The notes beneath the pieces are model-generated. The model had not been told where the DNA came from, did no database searches, and saw only the letters and a list, made by a program, of their open reading frames with translations. 64,000 bases of DNA from Maea johnstoni (Eukaryota; Annelida; Polychaeta; Spionida; Magelonidae): the NCBI GenBank assembly GCA_963942565.1, contig OZ012695.1:6808519-6872518 (forward strand). The letters are read 5' to 3'. A program made the translations under genes and the position numbers. Positions 62,201 to 64,000 of the stretch are shown here, piece by piece. How positions within the stretch are numbered: position 1 is the first letter of the stretch; each line of letters begins with the position of its first letter.

Positions 62201-62587
62201 GAAACAGCTACCAGTGATAGATCAAGGGTGGTCCATATTTCTCACCAATTATTTTGCAAATAATTATAGTGGCCTAAATTCCTAGTGTGGTCTAAATTTT
62301 CGAGAATTTACGATACTTATGATTGGCACATTAAGATTCGGAGAATTAAGATAAAGGCCAGATTGTCAAATTTCGGACACAGAAAATTAACCATATGTAT
62401 GTGAAGTGCTTGATATGCACAGTAGGGGTACTGACCTGATGTACATGAATCCCAGTCCTCTGATGTAAGGTGAGTCATTGTGTGTGATGAGACCATTCAC
62501 CTGCTTCCTGGTCAGCTTCAGAGTGAACAGCTTATACAGCAGACAATACGCACTGGAGACAATACCTCCCGCTCCTACTCCACGCAC
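55410..62587 (-). CDS. PRPF38B: PRPF38B, pre-mRNA splicing factor 38B, C-terminal four exons (5' exons outside window)
   Basis: A nuclear spliceosome-associated protein of the PRP38 family. Exons on the - strand are 62587-62436, 61554-61494, 56641-56364 and 55899-55410, all with GT-AG borders and matching phases, giving 326 aa in this window. The PRP38 fold is highly conserved: VRGVGAGGIVSSAYCLLYKL, FTLKLTRKQVNGLITHNDSP, YIRGLGFMYIRYTQPPADLW, then DVKAGGGCIMKIGEML and LTKLEWFSTLFPRVPVP, all in human order. A Glu/Gln-rich segment (EEEEPQQQQQ) follows. The last exon is a long Arg/Ser, Arg/Glu and His/Lys tail typical of SR-like splicing factors, shorter than the human tail. It ends EEREIR-stop. 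The N-terminal exons should lie beyond position 64000. The intron before the second visible exon holds an AGT microsatellite. The intron at 62588+ holds duplicates of the acceptor. Confidence 0.95.
57830..58030 (-). mobile_element. SINE-like fragment in a PRPF38B intron
   Basis: A tRNA-like head with AGATTCAATCCCTGCTC (B-box-like) is followed by ATCCACAGGCTAGTCACGCT and TTCGGCAGAAA, which recur at 58195-58240 and resemble the tail of the SINE at 59995-60150. Confidence 0.45.
58620..59460 (+). repeat. AGT trinucleotide microsatellite, about 840 bp
   Basis: GTA/AGT repeats with AGC, CTAGCAATA and GTGGTA variants. CTAGCAATACTAGTAG-like interruptions recur (58730, 58870, 59030, 59265 and 59350), showing that larger blocks were copied. 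Poly-Leu, poly-Thr and poly-Val frames here are by-products. It is in a PRPF38B intron, so the transcript carries ACT/CTA repeats. Confidence 0.97.
59995..60150 (+). mobile_element. SINE body copy
   Basis: AATGAGAAAGTTGCCAGTGA, TTCTTCGGTTTCCTCCACAA and GGCTAGTCACGGATAAGCCA follow the order of the copy at 31925-32155. The tRNA-like head is poorly preserved. Confidence 0.6.
60720..61230 (+). repeat. Purine-rich repeat tract in a PRPF38B intron
   Basis: Imperfect repeats of AAAAGAG, GGGAAGAAGA and GGGAAAACGGTAAAA over about 370 bp, ending near GTGCGTGCGAAGCGGAGCGC. The - strand frame 60631-61107 is a Phe/Ser/Pro by-product. The transcript carries a long pyrimidine tract here. Confidence 0.75.
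61650..62057. mobile_element. hAT-type MITE in a PRPF38B intron
   Basis: Ends TAGGGCTGTGCTCATCAG and AATCAAGCCCAGCCCTA are inverted. Flanks GAAACCTG (61642-61649) and AAAACCTG (62058-62065) match at 7 of 8 bases. The interior is CpG-rich around 61725-61890 (GTTGCCGCGCGCGATAG, ATGGCGGCCGCC). It begins fewer than 100 bp upstream of the 61-bp exon. Confidence 0.8.
62150..62311. mobile_element. GTAAATTCTCGG MITE, partial
   Basis: TAGTTGTCCATACTTTGTGA, GGGTGGTCCATATTTCTCAC and TCTAAATTTTCGAGAATTTAC follow the family order. The left end is missing. Confidence 0.6.
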
Positions 62588-62920
62588 CTGAAAATATAAC
62601 AATAGGGGCATCAGAAAACAATGGACGCATCAGAAAACAATAGGCGCATCAGAAAACAGTAGGCGCTGGAGACAATACCTCCTGTCCCTACTCCAAGCAC
62701 CTGAAATAAAAACAATAGGGGCATCAGAAAACAATAGGCACTGGAGACAATACACCTGAAACAATAACAATAGGTGCATCCGAAAACAATAGGCGCTGGA
62801 GACAATACGTCCACTGGAGACAATACCTCCTGCCCCTACTCCACGGACCTGAAGCAAAAACAATAGGTGCATCAGAAAACAATAGGCACGAGAGACAATA
62901 CTGCACGGACCTGAAATAAC
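62588..62920 (-). repeat. Tandem copies of the PRPF38B splice acceptor and exon start
   Basis: On the + strand, TGGAGACAATACCTCC..CCTACTCCA.GCACCTGAA, which is the start of the exon at 62587 plus its CAG, recurs at about 62668-62707 and 62815-62855. Shorter pieces are at 62730-62762 and 62895-62922. They are linked by repeats of AACAATAGG.GCATCAGAAA. Each longer copy keeps a CAG acceptor and the G-V-G-x-G-G-I-V-S reading before diverging. Confidence 0.9.
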
Positions 62921-62924
62921 AAAA

Positions 62925-63900
62925 ATTAAATATCTCAAATATCCTAGTTTTTATAATCTCCATATGAAAGATATTCCTCTAAGCATTCCATTTTTAATTT
63001 GAAGGGTTCTACACAGTGCAAGTGGTTTGCTGAAACTTTCCCTAAAAATGTGAGTCTTAAACACCACAATTATTTGATATGCATTTACATCATGTATGTG
63101 TGATACTTCTCAGTGCTTCATTCCTGTTATTACTGAAAACACTTACCTCCAAAGACCTATTAAGACCTCGCTGTTCAAACAAGTGAAAAAAACATGAATT
63201 TTGAGATTATTATATAATCAGACTGGCTAGCATAAAACTTCTCATAGGGAATGTAAAAATTTAAACAGACTGGTAAAAAGATTAGGTTTTATGTGTTATC
63301 ACGTTTGGTCTAAAATTATTCTCCATCTGTAATAAGTATAAAACGAATACTTCTTGCAAACCTCAGAAAGCATTGGACTGCCCTGAACTGTTTACTAAAT
63401 CCAACCCCATCAGAAAAAAATTAGAACGATATATAACAAGTGTATGCTAATACAGAGAAAGAGATAAGAGCATGGAATTATAGATGTGCATATGCATTTT
63501 TTCTGCAGTAAACATGAATGTCTGGCATTCTTTCTTATAGCCTATTTCTTGTTCTAAAAGGATTGTTTCAGAAAGCTATTGTCAGGGCCTTATGAATAGG
63601 TAATGGAGTAATTAAGTTTTAAAGGTTAGAAAAAAAACCATCCCCAGCAGTTTGTATTCACAATGTACCCATTTCTCTAAAACTATCCCTTTCTTTCAAG
63701 AATACTACCTGCCCATTAAAAAGTGATGAATACTTACAACCCAATTCTGGGCAATGCCTGGCTGTCTAGACTAAGAAATGAAAGTCTATAAGGTAGATGT
63801 CCAGTTAAAACTAGCATCATACAGGTCCACTAGTCATGTGAGTTAAATAGTGCTAAAACAGATTACCATCAAACATGGGCTCTAATTTAGTCATAATAAT
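62925..63900. other. PRPF38B intron sequence, nothing recognised
   Basis: No exon with the PRPF38B N-terminal sequence was found in this stretch, and no RNA gene or clear repeat. Confidence 0.45.
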
Positions 63901-63909
63901 ATCTAGAGC

Positions 63910-64000
63910 AGGGTTAGAAATAAGAAATAAAAGCGCTCGCCTTAAGGGCGAACTCGAAAAATTTTCTGCTCGCCCGGAAATAATTCAGCACGCCCAGCTT
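63910..64000. mobile_element. Left edge of an element running out of the window
   Basis: CAGGGTTAGAAATAAGAAAT followed by AGCGCTCGCC..GGCGA words. A CAGGG start of this kind is common for hAT-type MITEs, but the other end is not visible. Confidence 0.35.

Noticed and set aside
62611-62963. Frames resembling the PRPF38B VRGVGAGG start
   Set aside because: Not extra genes. They read through tandem copies of the acceptor and exon start and diverge into repeat sequence.

Overview
The window looks like nuclear DNA of a marine-type invertebrate animal. It is AT-rich, its genes are split into many short exons with GT-AG introns of 0.3 to several kb, and it is crowded with short DNA-transposon derivatives (MITEs), tRNA-type SINEs, a CR1/L2-like LINE fragment, minisatellites and long AT, CT, ATT and AGT microsatellites. 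I cannot name the species. A hemichordate, lancelet or lophotrochozoan would all fit.

Four protein-coding genes can be reconstructed exon by exon, all with matching splice phases. (1) 1613-4837, + strand: the last three visible exons of an SLC16/monocarboxylate-type MFS transporter, whose 5' end lies to the left of the window. (2) 10112-7035, - strand: a complete three-exon TMEM141 gene (111 aa), convergent with gene 1. (3) 29195-44630, + strand: a complete 14-exon gene for a membrane protein of about 595 aa. It has an N-terminal EGF-like motif, a seven-helix region resembling the THH1/TOM1/TOM3 (GPR137-like) fold, a C4HC3 RING-CH (MARCH-type) ubiquitin-ligase domain and two further helices. 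(4) 62587-55410, - strand: the last four exons of the spliceosomal gene PRPF38B, convergent with gene 3. Its 5' exons lie beyond the right edge.

Layout: 1-5.4 kb transporter; 5.4-7.0 kb convergent spacer with MITEs; 7.0-10.1 kb TMEM141, whose first intron holds a CT tract and a 1.6-kb 23-bp minisatellite; 10.1-29.1 kb long non-coding stretch of microsatellites, degenerate tandem repeats and nested MITEs; 29.2-44.6 kb RING-CH gene, with introns full of MITEs including a near-perfect 467-bp foldback; 44.6-55.4 kb convergent spacer with a 1.7-kb TTAA element nested in an older repeat; 55.4-62.6 kb PRPF38B with an AGT microsatellite, a hAT MITE and a tandem array made from its own splice acceptor; 62.9-64 kb nothing recognisable except the edge of another repeat.

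The four genes do not form an evident pathway. The most interesting items are the EGF/7TM/RING-CH/2TM protein (a possible receptor-like E3 ligase), its paired exons with the same opening peptide, the TMEM141 last-exon duplicate whose changes are almost all silent, and several cleanly dissected nested transposons with target-site duplications.
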